Source: Flavobacterium celericrescens
GTDB taxonomy: Bacteria; Bacteroidota; Bacteroidia; Flavobacteriales; Flavobacteriaceae
Direction: 5' to 3'
Assembly: GCF_011392075.1 (NCBI RefSeq)
Contig: NZ_JAAJBV010000006.1
Coordinates: 124,001 to 188,000 of the forward strand
DNA length: 64,000 bases
Numbering within the stretch: the stretch's first letter is position 1; each line of letters begins with the position of its first letter. This document shows, one piece after another, positions 34,650 to 43,566 of the stretch. A program made the translations under genes and the position numbers. The notes under the pieces were generated by a model. The model ran no database searches. It saw only the letters and a program-made list of their open reading frames with translations, and was not told where the DNA came from.

Positions 34650-35645
34650 ATGAATAAAATAACAGCAGCAATTACCGCTATTGGTTCGTATGTTCCAGAC
34701 TTTGTTTTATCAAATCAAGTATTGGAAACATTGGTAGACACCAATGACGAATGGATTACCACTCGTACAGGAATTAAAGAAAGAAGATTATTAAAAGAAG
34801 AAGGCAAAGGAACCTCTTACCTTGCTATTAAAGCAGCTCAAAACTTATTAGAGAAAGCCAATTTAGATCCTAAAGAAATTGATTTAGTGATTATGGCAAC
34901 CGCAACTCCAGACATGCCAGTAGCATCAACAGGTGTATATGTAGCAACAGAAATTGGAGCAACAAACGCATTTGCATTTGATTTACACGCTGCTTGTTCA
35001 AGTTTCCTTTATGGAATGTCAACAGCATCAGCATATATCGCCTCTGGAAAATACAAAAAAGTATTATTGATTGGCGCAGACAAAATGTCTTCAATTATTG
35101 ATTATACTGATAGAGCAACTTGTATCATCTTTGGAGATGGAGCTGGAGCAGTTCTTTTTGAACCAAATTCTGAAGGATTAGGATTGCAAGATGAAATCTT
35201 AAAAAGTGATGGAATTGGTAGAGAATTTTTAAAAATCGAAGCCGGCGGTTCTATTTTACCTGCAACAGAAGAAACCGTTAAAAACAAGCAACATTTTGTA
35301 TTTCAAGACGGAAAAACAGTTTTCAAATATGCTGTTTCTGGAATGGCGGATGTGAGCGAAAAAATTATGCAACGAAACAATCTTACTCATGACGATGTAA
35401 ATTGGTTAGTAGCACATCAGGCAAACAGAAGAATTATAGATGCAACTTCAAACAGAATGGGATTAGACGATTCAAAAGTTTTAATCAATATTCAAAAATA
35501 TGGAAATACAACATCTGCAACATTACCTTTATTATTATCTGATTTTGAAAACCAATTAAAAAAAGGAGATAATATTATATTTGCTGCTTTCGGTGGAGGA
35601 TTTACATGGGGAGCAATCTATTTAAAATGGGCTTATACTAAATAA
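34650..35645 (+). CDS. fabH: beta-ketoacyl-ACP synthase III
   Basis: 331-residue condensing enzyme that starts fatty-acid synthesis from acyl-CoA and malonyl-ACP. The catalytic triad is Cys116 in HAACSSF, His256 in AHQANRR and Asn286 in YGNTTSAT. The N-terminal TNDEWITTRTGIKERR motif and FGGGFTWGA near the end are typical. In Flavobacteriaceae such enzymes often take branched short-chain starters, but that is not visible here. It begins after a terminator and a hairpin, and is followed after 26 nt by accB. Confidence 0.96.
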   Translation: MNKITAAITAIGSYVPDFVLSNQVLETLVDTNDEWITTRTGIKERRLLKEEGKGTSYLAIKAAQNLLEKANLDPKEIDLVIMATATPDMPVASTGVYVATEIGATNAFAFDLHAACSSFLYGMSTASAYIASGKYKKVLLIGADKMSSIIDYTDRATCIIFGDGAGAVLFEPNSEGLGLQDEILKSDGIGREFLKIEAGGSILPATEETVKNKQHFVFQDGKTVFKYAVSGMADVSEKIMQRNNLTHDDVNWLVAHQANRRIIDATSNRMGLDDSKVLINIQKYGNTTSATLPLLLSDFENQLKKGDNIIFAAFGGGFTWGAIYLKWAYTK

Positions 35646-35671
35646 AAACAAACTAAACTAAATCAAATATT

Positions 35672-36157
35672 ATGGATATTAGAGAGATTCAAAACCTAAT
35701 CAAATTTGTAGCAAAATCAGGCGCTACAGAAGTAAAATTAGAAATGGACGATTTTAAAATCACCATAAAAACTACTGCTGAAGGCACAGAAAGCACAACT
35801 ACTTATGTTCAACAAATGCCTATGGCTGCAGCACCTCAAATGTTAGCACCGCAAGTAGTATCATCTCCAGCTGTTTCAGACACTGTTTCTGCTCCTGCAT
35901 CTGATGATAATTCAAAATATATTACTGTAAAATCACCAATCATTGGCACTTTCTACAGAAAACCAGCTCCAGACAAACCTGTTTTTGTTGAAGTAGGTTC
36001 ATCAATAGGAAAAGGTGATGTACTTTGTGTAATTGAAGCAATGAAATTATTCAACGAAATTGAATCTGAAGTATCTGGTAAAATTGTAAAAGTACTAGTT
36101 GATGATTCATCTCCAGTAGAATTTGACCAACCATTATTCTTAGTAGACCCATCTTAA
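35672..36157 (+). CDS. accB: acetyl-CoA carboxylase biotin carboxyl carrier protein
   Basis: 161-residue BCCP. An N-terminal helical part binds AccC, a Pro/Ala-rich linker (about 55-85, MAAAPQMLAPQ...) follows, and then the biotinyl domain with the biotin-accepting Lys125 in EAMKLFNEIE. The protruding-thumb segment typical of BCCP is present (GTFYRKPAPDKPVFV). It lies between fabH and accC, so carboxylation and initiation of fatty-acid synthesis are in one transcript. The spacer before accC is a 7-nt tandem repeat element. Confidence 0.95.
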   Translation: MDIREIQNLIKFVAKSGATEVKLEMDDFKITIKTTAEGTESTTTYVQQMPMAAAPQMLAPQVVSSPAVSDTVSAPASDDNSKYITVKSPIIGTFYRKPAPDKPVFVEVGSSIGKGDVLCVIEAMKLFNEIESEVSGKIVKVLVDDSSPVEFDQPLFLVDPS

Positions 36158-36159
36158 TC

Positions 36160-36241
36160 AATTAAAAATTGCGAATGACAAATTAAAAATTCCAATTATG
36201 GTTTTCTTAATTCTTAATTTTTAATTCTTAATTTTTAATTT
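36160..36241 (+). repeat. 7-nt tandem repeats in inverted arms before accC
   Basis: The left arm holds five in-phase heptamers starting AAT(T/G) (36160-36194: AATTAAA, AATTGCG, AATGACA, AATTAAA, AATTCCA). The right arm holds five in-phase heptamers TTAATTC or TTAATTT (36207-36241). The arms are broadly complementary. The right arm ends 8 nt before the accC start codon. Confidence 0.8.
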
Positions 36242-36249
36242 TAAAGGAT

Positions 36250-37602
36250 ATGTTTAAAAAAATATTAATTGCCAATAGAGGTGAAATTGCATTACGTGTA
36301 ATTAGAACCTGTAGAGAAATGGGCATTAAAACAGTAGCTGTGTATTCTACAGCTGACGCAGATAGTTTGCACGTAAAATTCGCAGACGAAGCAGTATGTA
36401 TTGGCCCAGCTCCAAGTAATTTATCTTACTTAAAAATGTCTAATATTATAGCTGCTGCAGAAATTACAAATGCAGATGCTATTCATCCAGGATATGGATT
36501 CTTATCTGAAAACGCAAAATTTTCAAAAATTTGTCAAGAACACGGCATCAAATTTATTGGAGCTTCTCCAGAAATGATTGATCGTATGGGAGACAAAGCC
36601 TCAGCAAAATCAACAATGATTGAAGCAGGAGTTCCTTGTGTTCCAGGTTCTGAAGGTATTTTAGAAGATTTTGAACAAGCTAAAAAAGTAGCTAAAGAAA
36701 TCGGATATCCAGTAATGATGAAAGCTACCGCAGGTGGTGGTGGAAAAGGAATGAGAGCCATCTGGAAAGAAGATGAATTATTAAAAGCTTGGGAAAGTGC
36801 TCGCCAAGAAGCTGCTGCTGCATTCGGAAATGATGGAATGTACATGGAAAAACTTATTGAAGAGCCTCGTCATATTGAAATCCAAGTTGTTGGAGATTCT
36901 TATGGCAAAGCTTGCCATCTATCAGAAAGAGATTGTTCGGTACAACGCCGTCATCAAAAATTAACTGAGGAAACTCCTTCCCCTTTTATGACTGATGAAT
37001 TGCGTGAAAAAATGGGAACAGCAGCTGTTAAAGCCGCAGAATATATTAAATATGAAGGAGCGGGAACTGTTGAATTTTTAGTTGACAAACACAGAAATTT
37101 CTACTTCATGGAAATGAATACGCGTATTCAAGTAGAACACCCAATTACTGAACAAGTTGTTGATTATGATTTAATTCGTGAACAAATCATGGTGGCTGCT
37201 GGAATTCCTATTTCTGGTAAAAACTACTTCCCTTTATTACATTCTATTGAATGTCGTATTAATGCTGAAGATCCATATAACGACTTTAGACCTTCTCCAG
37301 GTAAAATTACCGTTTTACATGCTCCTGGAGGTCATGGTGTTAGACTAGATACTCATGTATATGCAGGTTATACAATTCCACCAAATTATGATTCAATGAT
37401 TGCTAAATTGATTACTACTGCTCAAACAAGAGAAGAAGCAATTGCAAAAATGAAACGTGCTTTAGACGAATTCGTAATTGAAGGAATCAAAACTACAATA
37501 CCTTTCCACAGACAATTAATGGATGAACCAGATTATGTCGCAGGAAATTACACTACAAAATTCATGGAATCTTTTGTAATGAAAGAACCAAGTGAAGATT
37601 AA
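36250..37602 (+). CDS. accC: acetyl-CoA carboxylase biotin carboxylase subunit
   Basis: 450-residue ATP-grasp enzyme that carboxylates the biotin of AccB. Visible motifs: [18 protein letters not shown] at the N-terminus, the glycine-rich ATP loop [27 protein letters not shown], the [12 protein letters not shown] stretch and [14 protein letters not shown] with catalytic and metal residues. Length is standard. It is the last gene of fabH-accB-accC, followed by a terminator. The other half of the enzyme, accD, is at 50264, and accA is not in the window. Confidence 0.97.
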   Translation: MFKKILIANRGEIALRVIRTCREMGIKTVAVYSTADADSLHVKFADEAVCIGPAPSNLSYLKMSNIIAAAEITNADAIHPGYGFLSENAKFSKICQEHGIKFIGASPEMIDRMGDKASAKSTMIEAGVPCVPGSEGILEDFEQAKKVAKEIGYPVMMKATAGGGGKGMRAIWKEDELLKAWESARQEAAAAFGNDGMYMEKLIEEPRHIEIQVVGDSYGKACHLSERDCSVQRRHQKLTEETPSPFMTDELREKMGTAAVKAAEYIKYEGAGTVEFLVDKHRNFYFMEMNTRIQVEHPITEQVVDYDLIREQIMVAAGIPISGKNYFPLLHSIECRINAEDPYNDFRPSPGKITVLHAPGGHGVRLDTHVYAGYTIPPNYDSMIAKLITTAQTREEAIAKMKRALDEFVIEGIKTTIPFHRQLMDEPDYVAGNYTTKFMESFVMKEPSED

Positions 37603-37610
37603 ATATAAAA

Positions 37611-37638
37611 ACGCTCAATTTAGTTGAGCGTTTTTTTT
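37611..37638 (+). terminator. intrinsic terminator of the fabH-accBC operon
   Basis: An 8-bp perfect stem (ACGCTCAA at 37611-37618, TTGAGCGT at 37624-37631) with a 5-nt loop is followed by eight T residues. Confidence 0.88.
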
Positions 37639-37727
37639 ATAATTTGTATTTTTGTGTAATAATTACGAAAACGTTGTATTTATAAAAAAATATTATGCAT
37701 GCATATAAAAATTAGAAATATATTTTC

Positions 37728-37735
37728 TACTTTTA
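37728..37735 (+). promoter_or_regulatory. probable -7 element of etfB
   Basis: TACTTTTA differs from TAnnTTTG at the last base and lies 26 nt before the etfB ATG. It is the best candidate in the AT-rich 123-bp spacer after the accC terminator. Confidence 0.35.
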
Positions 37736-37761
37736 CAACAATAAATCTAAATAACTAAAGA

Positions 37762-38508
37762 ATGAAAATATTAGTTTGCATCAGTCATGTACCTGATACT
37801 ACTTCAAAAATTAATTTCACCAATGGTGATAGCGAGTTTGACACTAATGGTGTACAATTTGTAATTAATCCAAACGACGAATTTGGTTTAACAAGAGCAA
37901 TATGGTTTAAAGAGCAACAAGGTGCAAATGTAACAGTTGTAAATGTTGGTGGTGCAGACGCAGAGGCAACATTAAGAAAAGCTTTAGCCATTGGAGCTGA
38001 CGAAGCAATAAGAATCAACGCAAACCCTACTGACGGTATGTTTGTTGCAAAACAATTAGCCGAAGTAATTAAAAGTGGTTCTTATGACTTAGTAATCGCA
38101 GGAAAAGAATCTTTAGATTACAATGGAGGCATGGTTCCAGGAATGATTGCAGGATTATTAGGATATAACTTTGTTAATGCATGTGTAGGCATCGATGTTA
38201 ATGCAAACGAAGCAAAAGTTACAAGAGAAATTGACGGAGGAAAAGAAACTATTTCAGCAAGTTTACCTTTAATTATTGGTGGACAAAAAGGTTTGGTTGA
38301 AGAAAAAGATTTACGTATTCCAAACATGAGAGGAATCATGATGGCTAGAACTAAAGCCTTAACTTTAGTAGAACCAACTGGCGATGCCACTTCAACTAAA
38401 GCTGTTAAATTTGAAAAACCAGCTGCTAAATCAGCAGTTAAATTAGTAAATGCTGACAATTTAGATGAGTTAATTAACTTATTACATAACGAAGCCAAAG
38501 TAATTTAA
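37762..38508 (+). CDS. etfB: electron transfer flavoprotein subunit beta
   Basis: 248-residue ETF beta subunit, which with EtfA carries electrons from acyl-CoA dehydrogenases to the quinone pool. The family N-terminus MKILVCISHVPDT, the NPNDEFGLTRAI block, the AGKESLDYNGGMVPGMIAG region and the signature-like EIDGGKETI...LPLIIGGQKG are clear. It contains the AMP-binding part but no FAD site of its own. etfA follows after a 70-nt repeat-rich spacer. Confidence 0.95.
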   Translation: MKILVCISHVPDTTSKINFTNGDSEFDTNGVQFVINPNDEFGLTRAIWFKEQQGANVTVVNVGGADAEATLRKALAIGADEAIRINANPTDGMFVAKQLAEVIKSGSYDLVIAGKESLDYNGGMVPGMIAGLLGYNFVNACVGIDVNANEAKVTREIDGGKETISASLPLIIGGQKGLVEEKDLRIPNMRGIMMARTKALTLVEPTGDATSTKAVKFEKPAAKSAVKLVNADNLDELINLLHNEAKVI

Positions 38509-38575
38509 TTACGAATTAAAAATTACGAATTAAGAAATCTTTAAATCATTAAATTTTTCAATCTTTAAATTAAAA
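38508..38575 (+). repeat. 7-nt and 8-nt tandem repeats between etfB and etfA
   Basis: Four in-phase heptamers (ATTACGA, ATTAAAA, ATTACGA, ATTAAGA at 38508-38535) are followed directly by five in-phase octamers (AATCTTTA, AATCATTA, AATTTTTC, AATCTTTA, AATTAAAA at 38536-38575). The array fills the spacer and ends 3 nt before the etfA start. Confidence 0.75.
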
Positions 38576-38578
38576 AAT

Positions 38579-39547
38579 ATGTCAATATTAATATATGCTG
38601 AATCAGCAGAAGGAAAAATTAAAAAAGTAGCATTCGAATTAGCTTCTTACGCAAAAAAAGTAGCTGCTTCAATGGGAACAACAGTTACAGCAGTAACTAT
38701 TAATAACTCGGACAACAGCGCTTTAGCTGCTTACGGAGTAGACAAAGTATTAAACGTTTCTAACGACAAATTAAACAACTTTAGTGCAAAAGCGTATGCT
38801 GATGTAATTGCTCAAGCGGCTAAAAAAGAGGGAACTCAAATTGTTTTACTTTCTTCATCAACGGATAGCTTATACTTAGCACCACTTGTTGCTGTAAGTT
38901 TAGAAGCAGGTTACGCCTCAAATGTTGTGGCTTTACCAGAAAGCACATCACCTTTCCAAGTAAAAAGAACTGCTTTTTCAAACAAAGCATTCAACATTAC
39001 TGAAATTTCAACTCCAGTAAAAGTATTAGGAATTGCTAAAAATTCTTTTGGTTTAGTTGAAAGTCCATCATCATTAACAGAAGAAAGTTTCGCACCTTCA
39101 TTAAACGATGCTGATTTTGGAATTAAAGTAGAAAGTGTAGAAAAAGTAACAGGAAAAGTAACTATCGCTGACGCTGAAATTGTAGTTTCTGCAGGTCGTG
39201 GAATGAAAGGTCCAGAAAACTGGGGAATGATAGAAGAATTAGCTTCTGTATTAGGAGCAGCAACAGCATGTTCAAAACCAGTTTCAGATATTGGATGGAG
39301 ACCTCACAGCGAGCACGTGGGACAAACAGGAAAACCTGTGGCTTCAAACCTATACATTGCGGTTGGAATCTCAGGAGCTATTCAACATATTGCAGGTATC
39401 AACTCATCAAAAGTAAAAGTTGTAATTAATTCTGATCCAGAAGCACCATTTTTTAAAGTGGCTGATTATGGCGTTGTAGGCGATGCTTTCACAGTAGTAC
39501 CTCAATTAATTGAAAAATTAAAAGCATTTAAAGCAAGCAACTCATAA
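38579..39547 (+). CDS. etfA: electron transfer flavoprotein subunit alpha
   Basis: 322-residue ETF alpha subunit that holds FAD. The C-terminal FAD domain is evident: GRGMKGPENWGMIEELA, GATAACSKPVSDIGW-like stretch, EHVGQTGKPVASNLYIAVGISGAIQH and INSDPEAPFFKVADYGVVGD. The N-terminal domain is of typical length. It is co-directional with etfB across a spacer of tandem repeats and is followed by a terminator. The ETF:quinone oxidoreductase gene is not in this window. Confidence 0.95.
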   Translation: MSILIYAESAEGKIKKVAFELASYAKKVAASMGTTVTAVTINNSDNSALAAYGVDKVLNVSNDKLNNFSAKAYADVIAQAAKKEGTQIVLLSSSTDSLYLAPLVAVSLEAGYASNVVALPESTSPFQVKRTAFSNKAFNITEISTPVKVLGIAKNSFGLVESPSSLTEESFAPSLNDADFGIKVESVEKVTGKVTIADAEIVVSAGRGMKGPENWGMIEELASVLGAATACSKPVSDIGWRPHSEHVGQTGKPVASNLYIAVGISGAIQHIAGINSSKVKVVINSDPEAPFFKVADYGVVGDAFTVVPQLIEKLKAFKASNS

Positions 39548-39584
39548 CAAAATAGTTGTTTTAAAATATATTAAAATTAAAATT

Positions 39585-39617
39585 AGAGTTATCTTTGTTT
39601 AGATAGCTCTTTTTTTT
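39585..39617 (+). terminator. intrinsic terminator of etfA
   Basis: A 10-bp stem (AGAGTTATCT at 39585-39594 with AGATAGCTCT at 39601-39610, one U-G pair) with a 6-nt loop is followed by a run of T. Confidence 0.85.
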
Positions 39618-39714
39618 ATTTTTGAAGCGGATGGTTTATTTATTTTACAGAAATTTTTCTGATAATAAAAAACATAAACAATCTGATTCTTAAAACCACA
39701 ATTAACAAATTATA

Positions 39715-40344
39715 ATGAGTCTCGTAAAATTAAATATAAAAGGCATTTCCTATAGTCAAACACAAAACGGAGCCTATGCCTTAATCTTAAACGAAGTGGA
39801 CGGTGAGCGAAAATTACCTATAGTTATAGGTGCATTTGAAGCACAATCTATTGCTATTGCTTTAGAAAAAGAAATCAAACCTCCTCGCCCATTAACCCAT
39901 GATTTATTTAAAAATTTTGCCGATAGATTTGACATCGTAGTCAAACAAGTCATCATCCATAAATTAGTGGATGGCGTCTTCTACTCTAGCATTATTTGTG
40001 AAAGAGACAAAATCGAAGAAATTATCGATGCCAGAACTTCCGATGCAATTGCGTTAGCTTTACGTTTTAATGCGCCTATTTTTACCTATAAAAATATTTT
40101 AGATAAAGCAGGAATATACTTAAGCATTAATCCATCAGAAAACGAAAAACAAAACGAAGATAACGATGACATTCTTTCTACCCCAGAAACATTTGGCATA
40201 GAAGAAGATGTTGTTGTTCCTTCTGATAATTATTCTGGTTTCTCATTAAAAGAACTATATGATAAACTAGAACAAGCGGTTCAAAACGAAGACTACGAAA
40301 AAGCCGCAAAAATAAGAGACGAAATCTCAAAAAAAGAATCTTAA
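39715..40344 (+). CDS. bifunctional nuclease family protein (DUF151) with UVR motif
   Basis: 209-residue protein with a DUF151/bifunctional-nuclease domain (residues about 1-140; LPIVIGAFEAQSIAIALE and DARTSDAIALALRFNAPIF are the core motifs) and a C-terminal UVR/UvrB-UvrC-like helical motif (KLEQAVQNEDYEKAAKIRDEI). DUF151 proteins have been reported to have RNase/DNase activity, but their cell role is unclear; the UVR motif suggests a protein-protein contact. It is followed after 19 nt by the nucleoside transporter gene, so the two are likely co-transcribed. Confidence 0.9.
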   Translation: MSLVKLNIKGISYSQTQNGAYALILNEVDGERKLPIVIGAFEAQSIAIALEKEIKPPRPLTHDLFKNFADRFDIVVKQVIIHKLVDGVFYSSIICERDKIEEIIDARTSDAIALALRFNAPIFTYKNILDKAGIYLSINPSENEKQNEDNDDILSTPETFGIEEDVVVPSDNYSGFSLKELYDKLEQAVQNEDYEKAAKIRDEISKKES

Positions 40345-40363
40345 ATACTTAAAAAACAATAGT

Positions 40364-41731
40364 ATGAATGTAAAATTCAGATTAACGATAATGAACTTTT
40401 TCCAGTTCTTCGTTTGGGGAGCTTGGTTAATCACAGTAGCCAATTATTGGTTTGGAACAAAAAATTGGGATGGCGCTCAGTTTGGTGCAATTTTTTCAAC
40501 AATGGGAATTGCTTCTATATTTATGCCTACACTCTGCGGAATTATCGCCGATAGATGGATAAATGCAGAAAAATTATACGGAACATTACATATTTTAGGT
40601 GGATTAACACTTATGTACGTTCCTCAAATCAGCAATCCAACCGATTTCTTTTGGGTAATTTTAGTTGCGATGATTTTTTATATGCCAACGATTGCTCTTT
40701 CTAACTCAGTTGCTTACAATGCTTTAAAAAAAGGAGGATTAGATGTTGTAAAAGATTTTCCACCTATTCGAGTTTGGGGTACAGTTGGTTTCATTGTAGC
40801 TATGTGGATTACTAACTTAACTGGAAACAAAGCTTCTGAAAATCAATTTTACATAGCGGCTATTGCAGCTATTTTCCTAGGAATATACTCGTTCACTCTA
40901 CCAAAATGTAAACCTGAAGGAAACACTACCGAAAATAAATCATTTGTAGAATTAATCGGTTTAAGCTCATTCAAATTATTTGCCGATTATAAATTAGCAT
41001 TGTTCTTTGTATTCAGTATGTTCCTTGGAGCGGCTTTACAATTAACGAATGCTTATGGCGATGTATTCTTGGATGATTTCAAACACAATCCTATTTACGC
41101 TGATTCATTAGTAGTAAAATATTCGACTTTAATTATGTCGATTTCTCAAATTTCGGAAACCTTATTCATCTTAGCCATTCCGTTTTTCTTAAAACGTTTT
41201 GGTATCAAACAAGTAATGTTATTTAGTATGATTGCTTGGGTTTTACGTTTCGGATTATTCGCTTACGGAGACCCTGGAGATGGTTTATGGATGATTATTT
41301 TGTCTTGTGTGGTTTACGGAATGGCATTTGATTTCTTCAATATTTCAGGTTCATTATTCGTAGAAACCTCAACCGATTCTAAAATTCGTTCTTCGGCTCA
41401 AGGTTTATTTATGATGATGACTAATGGTTTCGGAGCTGTTTTAGGAAGTGTTACAAGTGGATTTGTCATTGATAAATTTTTTACTGATAAATATTATAAC
41501 TTAAATGAATTTTTAACCAAATTCAACTTAACTACAGATAACGAATGGGTTAAATCTTTATTAAAAGATAAAGTTGTTACTGATAACGTTCTTGACAAAC
41601 CAATTGGAATAATTCAATGGGAACCAGTTTGGTTAACATTTGCAATATATGCCGCTATTATCGCAATCGCATTTGCAATTCTATTCAAGCACAAACACAA
41701 CCCAAAAGACGTTTCGAACATTTCACATTAA
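40364..41731 (+). CDS. nucleoside:H+ symporter (NupG-like MFS)
   Basis: 455-residue 12-helix major facilitator of the nucleoside:H+ symporter family. Family features are MNFFQFFVWGAWLITVANYWF at the N-terminus, the GIIADRWINAEKL loop between helices 2 and 3, and the GMAFDFFNISGSLFVE segment in the second half. It imports nucleosides. thyA follows 71 nt downstream across a heptamer-repeat spacer, then folA, so nucleoside uptake and dTMP synthesis are neighbours. The substrate range is inferred from the family. Confidence 0.9.
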   Translation: MNVKFRLTIMNFFQFFVWGAWLITVANYWFGTKNWDGAQFGAIFSTMGIASIFMPTLCGIIADRWINAEKLYGTLHILGGLTLMYVPQISNPTDFFWVILVAMIFYMPTIALSNSVAYNALKKGGLDVVKDFPPIRVWGTVGFIVAMWITNLTGNKASENQFYIAAIAAIFLGIYSFTLPKCKPEGNTTENKSFVELIGLSSFKLFADYKLALFFVFSMFLGAALQLTNAYGDVFLDDFKHNPIYADSLVVKYSTLIMSISQISETLFILAIPFFLKRFGIKQVMLFSMIAWVLRFGLFAYGDPGDGLWMIILSCVVYGMAFDFFNISGSLFVETSTDSKIRSSAQGLFMMMTNGFGAVLGSVTSGFVIDKFFTDKYYNLNEFLTKFNLTTDNEWVKSLLKDKVVTDNVLDKPIGIIQWEPVWLTFAIYAAIIAIAFAILFKHKHNPKDVSNISH

Positions 41732-41766
41732 TTTTATTATTGAATAAGTTGTTGAAGATTTCAAAA

Positions 41767-41798
41767 ACTTCTGACTTCTAACTTCTAACTTCTGACTT
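41767..41798 (+). repeat. 7-nt tandem repeat directly before thyA
   Basis: Four and a half in-phase copies of ACTTCT(A/G) (41767-41798), ending 4 nt before the thyA start. A short complementary GAAG precedes it within the same spacer, but a full left arm is not evident. Confidence 0.85.
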
Positions 41799-41802
41799 AA
41801 AA

Positions 41803-42627
41803 ATGCAACAATATCACGATTTAGTAAAACACGTATTAGAAAACGGCAACCAAAAAGGCGACCGTACAGGAACTGGAACACTAAGTGTTTTTGGTTATCA
41901 AATGCGTTTTGATTTAAGCGAAGGTTTCCCAATGGTAACCACAAAAAAATTACACTTAAAATCGATTATTTACGAATTGTTGTGGTTTTTAAATGGCGAT
42001 ACGAATATCAAATATTTACAAGAAAACGGTGTAAAAATTTGGGACGAATGGGCGGATGAAAACGGCGATTTGGGTCCGGTTTACGGACATCAATGGCGCA
42101 ATTGGAACAGCGAAGAAATCGACCAAATTACCGAATTAATAGAAACCCTAAAAACCAATCCAAACAGCAGAAGAATGTTAGTTTCGGCTTGGAATCCTAG
42201 TGTTTTGCCAGATACTTCTGTTTCGTTTGCTGAAAATGTAGCGAATGGAAAAGCAGCTTTGCCTCCATGTCATGCCTTTTTTCAGTTTTATGTGGCGGAT
42301 GGAAAATTAAGTTGCCAATTGTACCAACGCAGTGCTGATATTTTCTTAGGCGTTCCGTTTAATATTGCGTCTTATGCTTTGTTTACGATGATGATTGCGC
42401 AAGTTTGTGATTTACAAGTAGGCGAATTCATTCACACCTTTGGTGATGCACATATTTACAACAACCACATGGAACAGTTAGAATTACAACTATCTCGCGA
42501 GTGCCGACCTTTACCAACAATGAAATTAAACCCAGAAATCAAAAATATTTTTGATTTCGAATTTGAAGATTTTACGTTAGAAGGTTATGACCCGCATCCG
42601 CATATTAAAGGAGTTGTGGCAGTTTAG
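41803..42627 (+). CDS. thyA: thymidylate synthase
   Basis: 274-residue ThyA that methylates dUMP to dTMP with methylene-tetrahydrofolate. Catalytic Cys156 sits in [12 protein letters not shown]; the [18 protein letters not shown] start region, SAWNPS, and the dUMP-binding [18 protein letters not shown] block are conserved. About ten extra residues ([11 protein letters not shown]) before the cysteine explain its greater length compared with the 264-residue E. coli enzyme. folA, which regenerates the folate by-product, is two genes downstream. Confidence 0.97.
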   Translation: MQQYHDLVKHVLENGNQKGDRTGTGTLSVFGYQMRFDLSEGFPMVTTKKLHLKSIIYELLWFLNGDTNIKYLQENGVKIWDEWADENGDLGPVYGHQWRNWNSEEIDQITELIETLKTNPNSRRMLVSAWNPSVLPDTSVSFAENVANGKAALPPCHAFFQFYVADGKLSCQLYQRSADIFLGVPFNIASYALFTMMIAQVCDLQVGEFIHTFGDAHIYNNHMEQLELQLSRECRPLPTMKLNPEIKNIFDFEFEDFTLEGYDPHPHIKGVVAV

Positions 42628-42638
42628 AAAATTAAGTT

Positions 42639-43562
42639 ATGAAAAAAATATTTACCTTTTGTTTTTTTATTATATACACATGTTCTTTTGCTCAAACAGA
42701 AATATTAAAAACAATTTATGAAGATAGTTTGGGCGAAACAGCCAGTAATGACAACTTTTACATAAAAAAAGAGTATTCTTTTCATGGTAAAGACTATATT
42801 TTTAAAATTTCAAATTTTAAAAAATCTATATTAGAAAAAGATATTTTTACTGATGACACAACAAATATCTACCTAAAAGCTAAAGTAATAAGCTATCATA
42901 AAAATGGTGTGATTGCTGAAATATCTCATTATGAAAAAAACTCAATAGTCAACGAGGTGAATACTTGGTATGACAATGGACAATCTAAAGAAATATTTAA
43001 ATTTTTAGAAGATCAAAAAACAAAAAGTAAAATTAAATTGATTAGTCAATTTTGGGATAAAGACAACAATCATTTAGTTATCAATGGAAATGGCGAATAC
43101 AAAAACATAGATCCAGAAAATAACATCTATGAAGTTGGAAAAGTTCAAAACTACCGCAAATCAGGAATTTGGGAACTAAAATCAAAACAATATTCAATTC
43201 AAGAGAATTACGAAGAAGGTAAGCTAATTTTTGGAAAGGCCGTTTATACAGATGGAGAAACATACGAATATAAAGAAATTGAAATAAGACCAAAGCCTAA
43301 AAAAGGATTCGAACATTTTTATCAATATGTTGGAAAAAAACTAAAAGTTAGAGGTGATTGGTATGGAAAAATGATGATTCAATTTGTTGTAGACAAAAAC
43401 GGTGAACTAATTGACCTAAAAATAAAAAAAGGAATTTCTCCGGAATTAGATGCTTCAGCAATAGAAATATTAAAAGAATATGGGAAATGGATTCCAGGAA
43501 AATATAGAGGAAAAGCTGTTAAAGTTCAATATTTATTACCTATAACGATAAAACAAAGTTAA
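42639..43562 (+). CDS. exported protein with MORN/YwqK-like repeats and TonB C-terminal-like domain
   Basis: 307-residue protein with a signal peptide (about 1-19, ending SFAQ). The middle has loose MORN/YwqK-type repeats (SYHKNGVIAEISHY, TWYDNGQSKEIFKF, VGKVQNYRKSGIWEL), and the C-terminal 80 residues resemble the TonB C-terminal domain (GKMMIQFVVDKNGELIDLKIKKGISPELDASAIEIL). There is no N-terminal TonB membrane anchor or Pro-rich region, so it is probably a periplasmic protein using a TonB-like fold for contact. It lies 11 nt after thyA and 4 nt before folA, with which it has no obvious functional link. Confidence 0.8.
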   Translation: MKKIFTFCFFIIYTCSFAQTEILKTIYEDSLGETASNDNFYIKKEYSFHGKDYIFKISNFKKSILEKDIFTDDTTNIYLKAKVISYHKNGVIAEISHYEKNSIVNEVNTWYDNGQSKEIFKFLEDQKTKSKIKLISQFWDKDNNHLVINGNGEYKNIDPENNIYEVGKVQNYRKSGIWELKSKQYSIQENYEEGKLIFGKAVYTDGETYEYKEIEIRPKPKKGFEHFYQYVGKKLKVRGDWYGKMMIQFVVDKNGELIDLKIKKGISPELDASAIEILKEYGKWIPGKYRGKAVKVQYLLPITIKQS

Positions 43563-43566
43563 ATCC

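Noticed and set aside
36160..36241. Possible small CRISPR array
   Set aside because: Units are only 7 nt, directly adjacent, with no unique spacers and no cas genes in the window.
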